Source: an uncultured Collinsella sp.
Lineage (GTDB): Bacteria; Actinomycetota; Coriobacteriia; Coriobacteriales; Coriobacteriaceae
DNA: 16,301 nt
Assembly (NCBI GenBank): GCA_900548935.1
Contig: URMR01000027.1
Span: forward strand, 1-16,301
Direction of reading: 5' to 3'
Both the position numbers and the translations under genes were made by a program. How positions within the stretch are numbered: position 1 is the stretch's first letter; every line of letters begins with the position of its first letter. The notes below the pieces were generated by a model that was not told where the DNA came from, made no database searches, and was given only the letters and a program-made list of their open reading frames with translations. Positions 7,319 to 14,829 of this stretch are shown here, piece by piece.

Positions 7319-10313
7319 ATCGCTCGACAAGCACGCGCTTGAGCCTGCCTTCGACCAGGCGCTCATACAAACGCCTTGTCTCGGGCTCGGGCACGCCTTG
7401 AACCTGCTCTCGCAGGTGGTGCATGTGGCCGCTGTACAGCTCAACGACATCGCGACGTCGTCCCGCCGCGCCGTAAACGCGCATGGCGCAGCGAACCATG
7501 TCCTCGCGCGCCGTCTCTTGGCGAAGCCCCGATTCCACGAGCCAAATTGCCGATTGCAGGTCATTTTCCTCGAGAGCGGCATTCGCTCCCCTAATCATGC
7601 AGTCGATGTACTTGGATTGCATAATGTGGCGCATGCGCGTAAAGAACGTGGGGTTGCAACCGGTGGGAACATACAGCGGGCCCGCGTAGAGTTGCTCAAC
7701 CTTAAGACATAACTCAACCAGGTGAGGCCCTCTCGCACCCATGCGGTTTCCCAGGATCTCGCGGCTCAGCTGGTCAAAGAGCCTTACATCGGTCTTAACG
7801 TAGTCGCCGTTGAGCCCTATGCACTCGTTTTGGATAAGCACGCACGACTTGCCATCCGGCGTTGGACCCAAAGCCGAGCGCAAGCGCGATACCGTCGAAT
7901 ACAGATTGTTGCGCGCGGCGTTAAACTCGGCATGGGGCCACAACTCCATGGCGATTGTCTCGCGGTCGACCATGGCGTCTATACCCAACGCAAGACGTTC
8001 GGCAAGCGTTGCCGCCTTTTTGCGACGCCACATCTTATCCGTGATGGGAAAACCGTCGCGCTCGGCGCGAAACGCGCCAAACATGCGTATCTCAATATGG
8101 CCGATGGTATCGACAGCCTCAACCTCGCCCGCCTGGAATAGGTGCTCACTTTCGCCCTCAAAGTCATCGCGTAGTGAATACCGCGACAGCTCGCGCACCG
8201 GAAGCTTCTTGCGAATCCTGACGGCAGGCTCGCCCAGGCAATGCATCGCAAGACGCGCGAATAGCCGATACGATGGATCTAAAATCCCCGAGCGATTCAT
8301 AGACATCCAAGCGGCAAGATCGCTATCGCGGCCCGCAGCGGCCAGGTGCAACGCCACGACCCAGGCTTCTGAGCCACCGACCTGCGTCTTGCTAATATCG
8401 AGCAGCTCCGCCTCTTCGCGAACCGATACCAGCGACGTATTGCGCAGATACGCCACGCGCTCCAGCAGCAAAGCGTTTTCGCGCATGTACGTAATCGATT
8501 CGTCGGCGAGCTTGAGCACCTGGACCGCGCGGAACTTTGCGTTGACCGGCCGCCCCTCCGCCAGCGATTGCCAGCCCTCCAGCAATAGCCCAAACAGCTG
8601 AATTTGATTGTCGCGAACACGCACCGCAAAGCGGTCGAGCTCGCCAAACGCCACATCGTCGGTCACGGGCAAGCCCGCGAGCAGGCGCCGCGCCGCCAGC
8701 ACCATACGCAGCCAAATGGATGGCGCCTTAAGCCCGCGGATATCGAGCGCCTCGAGTATCCGCGCCATCTTGTCATCGCGCTCGTCGGGTTTAGCAAACG
8801 AGCCATCGAACAGCTCCACCAGCATATGGTCGGCCTGTATGAGAATCCCCGCGATGTCGAGCTCGCAATCATAGGCTTTGCACGCCTTGAGCTTCGCGAG
8901 AACATTGCCGTCTTCCGCTCGCTCGGTTAGGTGGCGCTTGACCTCGATATGCGCGGACAGCATGTCGAGCACCTCGCAGGATGCCTGTTCTTGCAAAACA
9001 GGGTTGGCGGGAAGCCCCAGGTCATTGTCGCCGTAAAAGGCGATAGTGAGCGCCTGGGCTATTTTCCAGGTAGCGGGGTCGAGTTCGTGCGCCACCTGAT
9101 CACCCGCACATTCGATAACGGACGCCATATACCTTGCGAGCTTTGTATTGCACACGCTGACAGCCGCCAGATACACGCCGAGTGCCTCGGCGGGTGCCGG
9201 CTCTTGCTCCTGCTTTTCCGCATTGATCATCGCCGACGCCGCGCGGCAAATGTCCCCTCCATGCCCGGTCAGGGCAAGATCGGCCCCATACTGCGCGGCT
9301 AGCTCCAACACCACACGGCGGTCCAAGAACGCATCGGCCAGGTCCATGGCCAAATCGCATCGGCCTGCCTTAATCAAAATGCGAGCAGCCCGCGATACAA
9401 GTTCGGGACGGATCTCGGCAACAAGCTTTCGCAACCTCAGGCGCGCATTGTCCTTAGCACCCAAACACCTAAAGGTGCGATCAGACGGATCCACGCCAAA
9501 AATCGGATAATCGCGCACAAAGATGGACTGGTCTACCATCGAAAGCCTTACACCGCACGCCTCTAGCTCCGCAATGCGGCCCTCGCCCATCAGTACCATC
9601 AAGCAGGCAACGGTAAACAACAGGTTGTTCTCGAGCGATGCAAGATCGGCCAGCGCCGCACCGTAAACGTTGACGATTTCGTTCTCGAGCAACCCGGCAA
9701 CATCGCCCTGTCCATACATTCCCGTCTGCAGGGCAGATACCAGCTCTGGCACACCCTGCGTGAGCCGATAAAAATCGAGCGATGTGCTGATCGAGAACGC
9801 CGTGGCCCATGACGAATACTCATAGGCGTGCACCTTGAGCATCTGCGCATTGACTTTTACAGAATCGCCCAGCCCGTGGATAAGCAATCGGTTGGAGGGG
9901 CGACAAGTAATAAAGACCCCCGTCCCCGTAGCACGTAAGCTGCGGATTCGATCGATGAGGTCCTCTGTTTCGCGCTGCTCGAGATTGGGCACGTTGTCGA
10001 TCGCAACGAGCGAATGCGGCTTGTCCTTAAGCTCATCGGCGACAACCTCGAGCTGCATAAAGAGCTCGCGTCCAATCGCGCGGTCGGCCTCGATTATCCG
10101 AACCGGTCCTCGCGTGGGATCCGATTTAACTTCCTGCACGTATTGCAGCAATACCGACGTCTTACCAAACCCGTCGGGCGCGTAAAGCAGAACGATTCCT
10201 GCCTTGCGCCCTTTAACGATGAGCTCGTTCATCAAGCGATCACGCCGCACCATATAGCCGCCGCCCGTCGGCATCAACTCGAGGCCGTCCATATTGCCCA
10301 GATCGTTTTCCAT
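7317..10313 (-). CDS. Large P-loop ATPase / BTAD (SARP-like) transcriptional regulator
   Basis: A 998-residue cytosolic regulator. The N-terminus resembles the MalT/STAND ATPase module: VRRDRLMNEL, Walker A APDGFGKTS (residues 45-53) and Walker B SLVAIDNV (101-108). Residues about 230-720 are helical and probably TPR-like, with no clear motif. Near residue 740 an OmpR-type winged helix begins (IRMFGAFRAERDG, then ELWPHAEFNAARNNLYSTVSRLRSALG split over 790-815), followed by a bacterial transcriptional activator domain to about 985. In AfsR-type SARPs the DNA-binding part is N-terminal; here it is at the C-terminus, as in MalT. ATG 10313 is preceded on the minus strand by GAGGAG at correct spacing. 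The ligand and target genes are unknown. A terminator separates it from nagB upstream, so it probably has its own promoter. Confidence 0.88.
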   Translation of the reverse strand: MENDLGNMDGLELMPTGGGYMVRRDRLMNELIVKGRKAGIVLLYAPDGFGKTSVLLQYVQEVKSDPTRGPVRIIEADRAIGRELFMQLEVVADELKDKPHSLVAIDNVPNLEQRETEDLIDRIRSLRATGTGVFITCRPSNRLLIHGLGDSVKVNAQMLKVHAYEYSSWATAFSISTSLDFYRLTQGVPELVSALQTGMYGQGDVAGLLENEIVNVYGAALADLASLENNLLFTVACLMVLMGEGRIAELEACGVRLSMVDQSIFVRDYPIFGVDPSDRTFRCLGAKDNARLRLRKLVAEIRPELVSRAARILIKAGRCDLAMDLADAFLDRRVVLELAAQYGADLALTGHGGDICRAASAMINAEKQEQEPAPAEALGVYLAAVSVCNTKLARYMASVIECAGDQVAHELDPATWKIAQALTIAFYGDNDLGLPANPVLQEQASCEVLDMLSAHIEVKRHLTERAEDGNVLAKLKACKAYDCELDIAGILIQADHMLVELFDGSFAKPDERDDKMARILEALDIRGLKAPSIWLRMVLAARRLLAGLPVTDDVAFGELDRFAVRVRDNQIQLFGLLLEGWQSLAEGRPVNAKFRAVQVLKLADESITYMRENALLLERVAYLRNTSLVSVREEAELLDISKTQVGGSEAWVVALHLAAAGRDSDLAAWMSMNRSGILDPSYRLFARLAMHCLGEPAVRIRKKLPVRELSRYSLRDDFEGESEHLFQAGEVEAVDTIGHIEIRMFGAFRAERDGFPITDKMWRRKKAATLAERLALGIDAMVDRETIAMELWPHAEFNAARNNLYSTVSRLRSALGPTPDGKSCVLIQNECIGLNGDYVKTDVRLFDQLSREILGNRMGARGPHLVELCLKVEQLYAGPLYVPTGCNPTFFTRMRHIMQSKYIDCMIRGANAALEENDLQSAIWLVESGLRQETAREDMVRCAMRVYGAAGRRRDVVELYSGHMHHLREQVQGVPEPETRRLYERLVEGRLKRVLVER

Positions 10314-10329
10314 GCCTGCTCCTCAACTC

Positions 10330-10366
10330 GACCATATGGACACCGTAGCTGCAGGACCATATGAAC
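10330..10366. promoter_or_regulatory. Pair of 12-bp direct repeats just upstream of the regulator gene
   Basis: GACCATATGGAC (10330-10341) and GACCATATGAAC (10355-10366) differ at one base and lie 25 bp apart, directly upstream of the regulator's ribosome binding site (10319-10324). SARP-type regulators bind short direct repeats, so autoregulation is a possible role. The spacing differs from the 11-bp-phased heptamers of classical SARP sites. Confidence 0.5.
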
Positions 10367-10547
10367 CACCCCGTGAATAGCGTGACTTAGAGTTTTTGGC
10401 TGTCTGCCGGTACGGGTTTGGCAAGTTTTTGTACAGCGAGGCCCGATGGTAACTTATCCCCCGACCAATAGGTCTTTGCGCAGGTCAATGCACTTGCCAG
10501 TATGTCCCATCCCATTTGCAGTGTAGCGCAGTCTGCTGTTTTTATTT

Positions 10548-10561
10548 GAGTTGCGCAACTC
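10548..10561. promoter_or_regulatory. Perfect 14-bp palindrome, operator-like
   Basis: GAGTTGCGCAACTC is a perfect palindrome with no loop, the form expected of a binding site for a dimeric DNA-binding protein. It lies 235 bases upstream of the regulator start. Confidence 0.5.
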
Positions 10562-10584
10562 GCCTATTCCTCCCTACCGTCCAC

Positions 10585-10614
10585 GACTCTATAGTGGCAA
10601 ACGTGTATAGAGTC
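10585..10614. promoter_or_regulatory. 9-bp inverted repeat GACTCTATA / TATAGAGTC
   Basis: The arms at 10585-10593 and 10606-10614 are exact complements with a 12-base spacer, so their centres are about two helical turns apart. A further CTATAG (10617-10622) lies just beside them. The TATA-containing arms could also form a -10 box, but no matching -35 was found. Confidence 0.5.
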
Positions 10615-10704
10615 TGCTATAGAATGAATCACAAAAATTAAAAACCCTCCAGTCAAGTACACGGCAAGGTTACCGTCATGCATGCGCCACGGCCTATGTC
10701 CACT

Positions 10705-10734
10705 AAAAAGGCCCCCGCAAAGCGAGGGCCTTTT
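10705..10734 (-). terminator. Intrinsic terminator after nagB
   Basis: AAAGGCCCCCGC and GCGAGGGCCTTT pair around the loop AAA with one mismatch. On the minus strand the stem is followed by TTTTT, 30 bases past the nagB stop. The T-run on the plus side (10731-10734) is shorter, but weak bidirectional activity is possible. Confidence 0.9.
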
Positions 10735-10763
10735 GAAAAGCTATGTAAGATCACTTGGTCGCG

Positions 10764-11492
10764 TTACTCGCAGAGCGAAAGAGCGGCCTCGTCAGCAACG
10801 ACGACGCAATTGGTGTGGAGCTGCAGGATCGAAGCGGGGCACTCGGGCGTAACCGGGCCATAGCACATATCGTGCACAGCCTGAGCCTTGGCCTCGCCGT
10901 TGGCGACAACTAGGATCATGCGGGCATACATGATGGTCTGGGTACCCATGGTGTAAGCCTGACGGGGCACATCATCGATGCTGTCGAACAGGCGGCTGTT
11001 GGCCTGAATGGTGCTCTCGGTCAGGTCGACGCAGTGCGTACCCTTGGAGAAGTGGTCATCGGGCTCGTTGAAGCCAATATGACCGTTATTACCAATGCCG
11101 AGCAGCTGCAGATCGGGGTAACCGGCGGCAGCGACGATCTTGTCGTACTCGGAGCAGGCAGCAGCGGCATCGGGGTTGGAGCCATCGGGCACGTGCGTGT
11201 TGTTCAGATCGATATTGATGTGATCGAAGAAGTTCTCACGCATGAAGTAGTGATAGCTCTGGGGATCGTCGTGCGAAAGGCCGCGATACTCGTCCAGGTT
11301 GTAGGTGCTGACCTCGGCAAAGTCGACGTCGCCCTTCTCGTACCAAGCGGCGAGCTGCTTGTAGGCGCCAATCGGGGTGGAGCCGGTGGCAAGACCCAGC
11401 ACGCAATCGGGCTTGAGGATAACCTGGGCCGAGATGATGTTGGCGGCCTTGCGGCTCATATCCTCGTAGTCTTTAGCTTTAATGATTTTCAT
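10764..11492 (-). CDS. nagB: Glucosamine-6-phosphate deaminase
   Basis: NagB converts glucosamine-6-phosphate to fructose-6-phosphate and ammonia, feeding amino sugars into glycolysis. It has 242 residues, the usual length for non-enteric NagB proteins. Motifs seen: the phosphate-binding LGLATGSTPIGAYKQL (about 32-47), TYNLDEYRGL with catalytic D67, and LLGIGNNGHIGFNEPDD with H138 and E143. The frame extends 55 codons upstream to 11657, but ATG 11492 is the right start: MKIIKAKDYEDM is the conserved family N-terminus and AGAAAGGA precedes it on the minus strand. A 272-base leader with hairpins separates it from the EIIA gene, and a terminator follows it. Its position next to EIIA and glmM suggests regulation by amino-sugar supply, an inference. 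Confidence 0.96.
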   Translation of the reverse strand: MKIIKAKDYEDMSRKAANIISAQVILKPDCVLGLATGSTPIGAYKQLAAWYEKGDVDFAEVSTYNLDEYRGLSHDDPQSYHYFMRENFFDHINIDLNNTHVPDGSNPDAAAACSEYDKIVAAAGYPDLQLLGIGNNGHIGFNEPDDHFSKGTHCVDLTESTIQANSRLFDSIDDVPRQAYTMGTQTIMYARMILVVANGEAKAQAVHDMCYGPVTPECPASILQLHTNCVVVADEAALSLCE

Positions 11493-11690
11493 TACGCGTC
11501 CTTTCTCGTACAAGAGAGGCAAGGCTCCCCTTACAAGCACTTGCCCGCGGCCCGCGTCGGCCGCAACCAACGTGTGCGGCCACCAGGGCGAGGTCGCGTA
11601 ATGTATGTGTCTCGTGTCTAGCCGCGTCGAGGCCCCTGCCCGTCCACGGTGACCCAAAGCTGTTTAGCTTCGGACGTTTCCCATCTTGCC

Positions 11691-11724
11691 ACGGAGGGCG
11701 TCCTCTTTCAAGGGCGCCCTCCGT
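11691..11724 (-). promoter_or_regulatory. 10-bp hairpin near the 5' end of the nagB leader
   Basis: ACGGAGGGCG (11691-11700) pairs exactly with CGCCCTCCGT (11715-11724) around a 14-base loop. No T-run follows on either strand, so it is unlikely to be a simple terminator. It would form about 10 bases into the transcript from the promoter proposed at 11737-11764. Further pairing exists downstream: GGCCGCA (11559-11565) with TGCGGCC (11575-11581). Confidence 0.55.
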
Positions 11725-11736
11725 AAACGTGTTTGA

Positions 11737-11764
11737 ATTGTAGGCTAAAGGCCAAAAGCACCAA
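11737..11764 (-). promoter_or_regulatory. Candidate sigma-70-type promoter for nagB
   Basis: On the minus strand TTGGTG (11764-11759) and TACAAT (11742-11737, five of six consensus bases) are separated by 16 bases. The -35 box lies immediately after the EIIA stop codon. It would give nagB a leader of roughly 240 bases. Confidence 0.5.
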
Positions 11765-12262
11765 CTAGCGCTCGCGAGCGACGATGAGTTGGTCCATCTC
11801 CTCGACATGCTCGCCAACGGAACCCTTGATGCTCGAGAACTCAACGGAATTGCACACCAAGATGGGAACCGTCACATCGTAGCCCTCGGCAGCAATTGCC
11901 TCGCGATCGAACTCGATGAGTACATCGCCCTTATGGACGATGTCGCCCACTTGCGCATGCACGGTAAAGTGTTTGCCCTCGAGCTGAACGGTGTCCAGGC
12001 CAACGTGAATCAGAACGTCCAGGCCATCAACCGTGTTAAGCGCAACGGCATGACCCGTGGGAAAAATCGCCTCGACCTTAGCGTCAGCCGGCGCGATTAC
12101 ACGCGTACCCGTGGGCTGAATCGCCACGCCCTGACCCAAAAGGCCGGTGGCAAACGTCTGATCGTTTACCTCGGAAAGCGGAATGACGTCGCCCGAGATG
12201 GGAGCATCCAGCGTAAGGACTCGACCACGCATACCAAAAGACCTTAGGACTTTAGTGAACAT
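11765..12262 (-). CDS. Stand-alone PTS EIIA component, glucose family
   Basis: A 165-residue soluble phosphocarrier that would receive phosphate from HPr and pass it to a sugar-specific EIIB/EIIC pair encoded elsewhere. It matches the EIIA-Glc (Crr) fold across its length: DAPISGDVIPLSEV, GQGVAIQP, PTGHAVALNTVDGLDVLIHVGLDTV. H86 is the expected phosphorylated histidine and H71 the supporting one, equivalent to H90 and H75 in E. coli. I prefer ATG 12262 (MFTKVL); a TTG at 12283 would add seven residues, and the AGGGGG before 12262 is rather close to the ATG. It lies 71 bases after glmM with no terminator between, so the two may be co-transcribed. The absence of a linked EIIBC suggests a general or shared carrier. 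Confidence 0.92.
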   Translation of the reverse strand: MFTKVLRSFGMRGRVLTLDAPISGDVIPLSEVNDQTFATGLLGQGVAIQPTGTRVIAPADAKVEAIFPTGHAVALNTVDGLDVLIHVGLDTVQLEGKHFTVHAQVGDIVHKGDVLIEFDREAIAAEGYDVTVPILVCNSVEFSSIKGSVGEHVEEMDQLIVARER

Positions 12263-12333
12263 GCTCCCCCTTGGACATACCAATAATCAAATACAGTCTT
12301 GCTAGTTTACCACTTGGCACTGGTTTTTGACCA

Positions 12334-13671
12334 TTAGGGAAGTTCGCGCTTGACAACCTCGACGATGTCGTCGACAACACGCTGGGTCAGCTCGTGCGTC
12401 TCGGCCTCGGCCATCACACGGACCAGCGGCTCGGTACCGCTCGGGCGCACCAAGATGCGGCCGCGACCGTTGAGCTCCTTCTCGTCTGCAGCGACGGCGT
12501 CCCAAATGGGCTGGCAATCGTCCAGGCCGGCCTTGTTGTCCGAATGCACGTTGACGAGCACCTGCGGGTACTTCTTCATGATGCCGGCAAGGTCGGTGAG
12601 GGTGCGGCCGGTGCGCTTGAGCACGGCCAGAAGCTGCAGGGCCGTCACCAAGCCGTCGCCGGTGGTGTTGTGCTCCAGGAAGATGATATGGCCGGACTGC
12701 TCGCCGCCGATGACGGCACCGTCCTCGAGCATGCGCTCCAAAACGTAGCGGTCGCCCACGGCAGTCTGCACCATCTCAAAACCCTGCTCCTTCATGGCGA
12801 TGGAGAAACCGAGGTTGCACATAACGGTCGAGACGATCTCGGAGTTGGCAAGCTTACCGCGAGCAGCCAGGTCGGAGCCGCAGATGGCCAGGATGTAGTC
12901 GCCATCGATCTCGTTGCCCTCACTGTCCACGAACAGCACGCGATCAGCGTCGCCATCGTGGGCCAGGCCGATATCGGCGTGGGTGCGCAACACGAGCTCA
13001 CGCAGGGGCTCAAGGTGCGTGGAGCCGCACTCGACGTTAATGTCAGTGCCGCAGTAATCGGTGTTGATGGCATGGACCGTGGCGCCCAGGCGCTGCAGCG
13101 CGGCAGGCGTGGTCTGGCACGAAGCGCCGTGGCCGCAGTCGACGGCAACGACCAGGCCGTCGAGCTTAAGGCCGTCGAGCGTGCTGATGGCATGATCGAC
13201 ATAGTCCTTGCGGGCATCCTTCATCTTGATGATGTGACCCACACCGGCGCCGGTCGGCAGCGTGTCGGCAGCCATGGCCTCCTCGGACATGACCCATGCG
13301 CTGATCTCTTCCTCAACCGCATCGGGAAGCTTCATGCCCTTGCGGCTAAAGAACTTGATGCCGTTGAACTCGGGCGGATTGTGCGAAGCAGAGATGACGA
13401 TGCCGCCATCGAGCTCGTTTTGGACGGTAAGCAGCGCCACGGCCGGCGTAGGAATAACGCCGCAGCAGTGCGGGCGGCCGCCCTCGGCCATAATGCCGGC
13501 GGTCAGCGCGCTCTCGAGCATGGTACCCGAAAGACGCGTGTCGCGGCCGATGCAGATGTCCGGACCAAGAAACTTGGTCGCCGCGCGGCCCAGGCGAAAC
13601 GCGAGGTCGCACGAAAGGTCGGCATTGGCGACGCCACGGACGCCGTCGGTACCGAAGATGTTCTGGGGCAT
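12334..13671 (-). CDS. glmM: Phosphoglucosamine mutase
   Basis: GlmM interconverts glucosamine-6-phosphate and glucosamine-1-phosphate, the committed route to UDP-GlcNAc and peptidoglycan. The 445-residue length is standard. Visible: N-terminal FGTDGVRGVAN, the active-site loop ISASHNPPEFNGIKFF with phosphoserine S96, the Mg-binding AHDGDADRVLFVD (about 239-250), the sugar-specificity GGEQSGHIIF, and the C-terminal phosphate-binding RPSGTEPLVRVMAE. AAGGAG precedes ATG 13671 at 7-base spacing. It follows rpsI after 123 bases that include a terminator, an order (rplM-rpsI-glmM) known in Actinobacteria. Residual readthrough or a promoter inside the gap must supply transcription. Confidence 0.97.
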   Translation of the reverse strand: MPQNIFGTDGVRGVANADLSCDLAFRLGRAATKFLGPDICIGRDTRLSGTMLESALTAGIMAEGGRPHCCGVIPTPAVALLTVQNELDGGIVISASHNPPEFNGIKFFSRKGMKLPDAVEEEISAWVMSEEAMAADTLPTGAGVGHIIKMKDARKDYVDHAISTLDGLKLDGLVVAVDCGHGASCQTTPAALQRLGATVHAINTDYCGTDINVECGSTHLEPLRELVLRTHADIGLAHDGDADRVLFVDSEGNEIDGDYILAICGSDLAARGKLANSEIVSTVMCNLGFSIAMKEQGFEMVQTAVGDRYVLERMLEDGAVIGGEQSGHIIFLEHNTTGDGLVTALQLLAVLKRTGRTLTDLAGIMKKYPQVLVNVHSDNKAGLDDCQPIWDAVAADEKELNGRGRILVRPSGTEPLVRVMAEAETHELTQRVVDDIVEVVKRELP

Positions 13672-13720
13672 AGGATCGCTCCTTCCCTAGCAGGCGATAT
13701 GCAACCGCCCACCCTAGTCG

Positions 13721-13764
13721 AAAAAGAAAAGCGGGACCCGCCGAGGAATCGGCAGGCCCCGCTT
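13721..13764 (-). terminator. Intrinsic terminator after rpsI
   Basis: AAGCGGG (13729-13735) pairs with CCCGCTT (13758-13764). The stem continues with two internal mismatches to GCCGA/TCGGC around a GGAA loop (13745-13748, plus strand). On the minus strand the tail is TTTTCTTTTT (13730-13721). It lies about 30 bases past the rpsI stop and before glmM. Confidence 0.88.
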
Positions 13765-13794
13765 GTACATTGTATCTCGAAAGGAGATAAAACC

Positions 13795-14190
<396 letters not shown>

Positions 14191-14192
14191 CT

Positions 14193-14636
14193 TTAAGCCT
14201 CCAGCTCAATCTTCGTGGGGTTCTGGGCAGCATGCGGATGCTCGGCGCCAGCGTAGACCTTAAGCTTGGTCATCTGGGCACGGCCGAGGGTGGTCTTGGG
14301 CAGCATGCCGCGAACGGCGCGCTCGATGACCTTCTCCGGGTGCTTCTCCATAGCCTGGCGGAAGCTCTCAGCCTTGAGGCCGCCGTTGTAGCCGCTGTGG
14401 CGATAATAGGTCTTCGTGTCGGCCTTGTTACCGGTAAGCTGGACCTTATCGGCGTTGATGACGACAACGAAGTCGCCGCAGTCGCTGTTGGGCGTGAACT
14501 GGGGCTTGTTCTTACCGCGCAGGATCATTGCGATCTGGGTGGCAAGACGGCCCAGGACAGCACCATCGGCGTCGACGAGAACCCAGTTGCGCTGGACCTC
14601 GCCCTGCTTGGCGTAGTGAGTCGATTTCGAAATCAC
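14193..14636 (-). CDS. rplM: 50S ribosomal protein L13
   Basis: L13 is an early-assembly large-subunit protein. The 147-residue sequence carries WVLVDADGAVLGRLATQIA, LRGKNKPQFTPNSDCGDFVVVINA, and VRGMLPKTTLGRAQMTKLKVYAG. The start is GTG 14636, supported by GGAGGAG five bases upstream; no in-frame ATG lies nearby. It is the first gene of a two-gene ribosomal operon with a clear promoter and a short structured leader. Confidence 0.98.
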   Translation of the reverse strand: MISKSTHYAKQGEVQRNWVLVDADGAVLGRLATQIAMILRGKNKPQFTPNSDCGDFVVVINADKVQLTGNKADTKTYYRHSGYNGGLKAESFRQAMEKHPEKVIERAVRGMLPKTTLGRAQMTKLKVYAGAEHPHAAQNPTKIELEA

Positions 14637-14664
14637 TTAGACTCCTCCATGTACAGTACGTGTT

Positions 14665-14696
14665 GTTACAGAGATTCACGGGGCTCTGCAAGTAAC
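14665..14696 (-). promoter_or_regulatory. Leader hairpin at the 5' end of the rplM-rpsI transcript
   Basis: On the minus strand GTTA-CTTG-CAGAG pairs with CTCTG-TAAC across a 10-base loop: CAGAG/CTCTG and GTTA/TAAC, with a 4-base bulge. It starts almost exactly where transcription from the promoter at 14703-14730 should begin. L13 leader RNAs that bind the operon's own product are known in Firmicutes; homology here is not shown. Confidence 0.5.
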
Positions 14697-14702
14697 CCGT
14701 TC

Positions 14703-14730
14703 ATATTACCCCGCTCGCCGTACGAGTCAA
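14703..14730 (-). promoter_or_regulatory. Promoter of rplM-rpsI
   Basis: On the minus strand TTGACT (14730-14725) and TAATAT (14708-14703) are near-consensus -35 and -10 boxes separated by 16 bases. The predicted start near 14696 leaves a leader of about 60 bases before the rplM GTG. Confidence 0.8.
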
Positions 14731-14829
14731 CAGGTATTTTGGCTCCGACCAGAGTTTCTGCACATGTCATCCACGAGCCGTGATTTTCCAGCTCTTTAGC
14801 TTTTGCCATTTTTTGAGGGTTCGCCGTCG

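Larger units (their letters stand above)
10367..10704. other. Gene-free region upstream of the large regulator
   Basis: This is part of a 450-base gap between the nagB stop and the regulator start. It has no convincing reading frame on either strand. Apart from the sites listed separately it holds A/T-rich segments (for example 10630-10645) and no promoter with both boxes well placed that I could find on the minus strand. Confidence 0.5.

Noticed and set aside
10651..10656. TTGACT on the minus strand as the -35 box of the regulator promoter
   Set aside because: No -10-like hexamer lies 16-18 bases downstream of it.
10678..10863. Small plus-strand open frame of 61 codons
   Set aside because: It crosses the nagB terminator and the nagB 3' end antisense, with no ribosome binding site and no protein-like composition.
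11493..11657. N-terminal extension of NagB by 55 codons
   Set aside because: The extension is not part of the conserved family and the Shine-Dalgarno sequence lies before ATG 11492.
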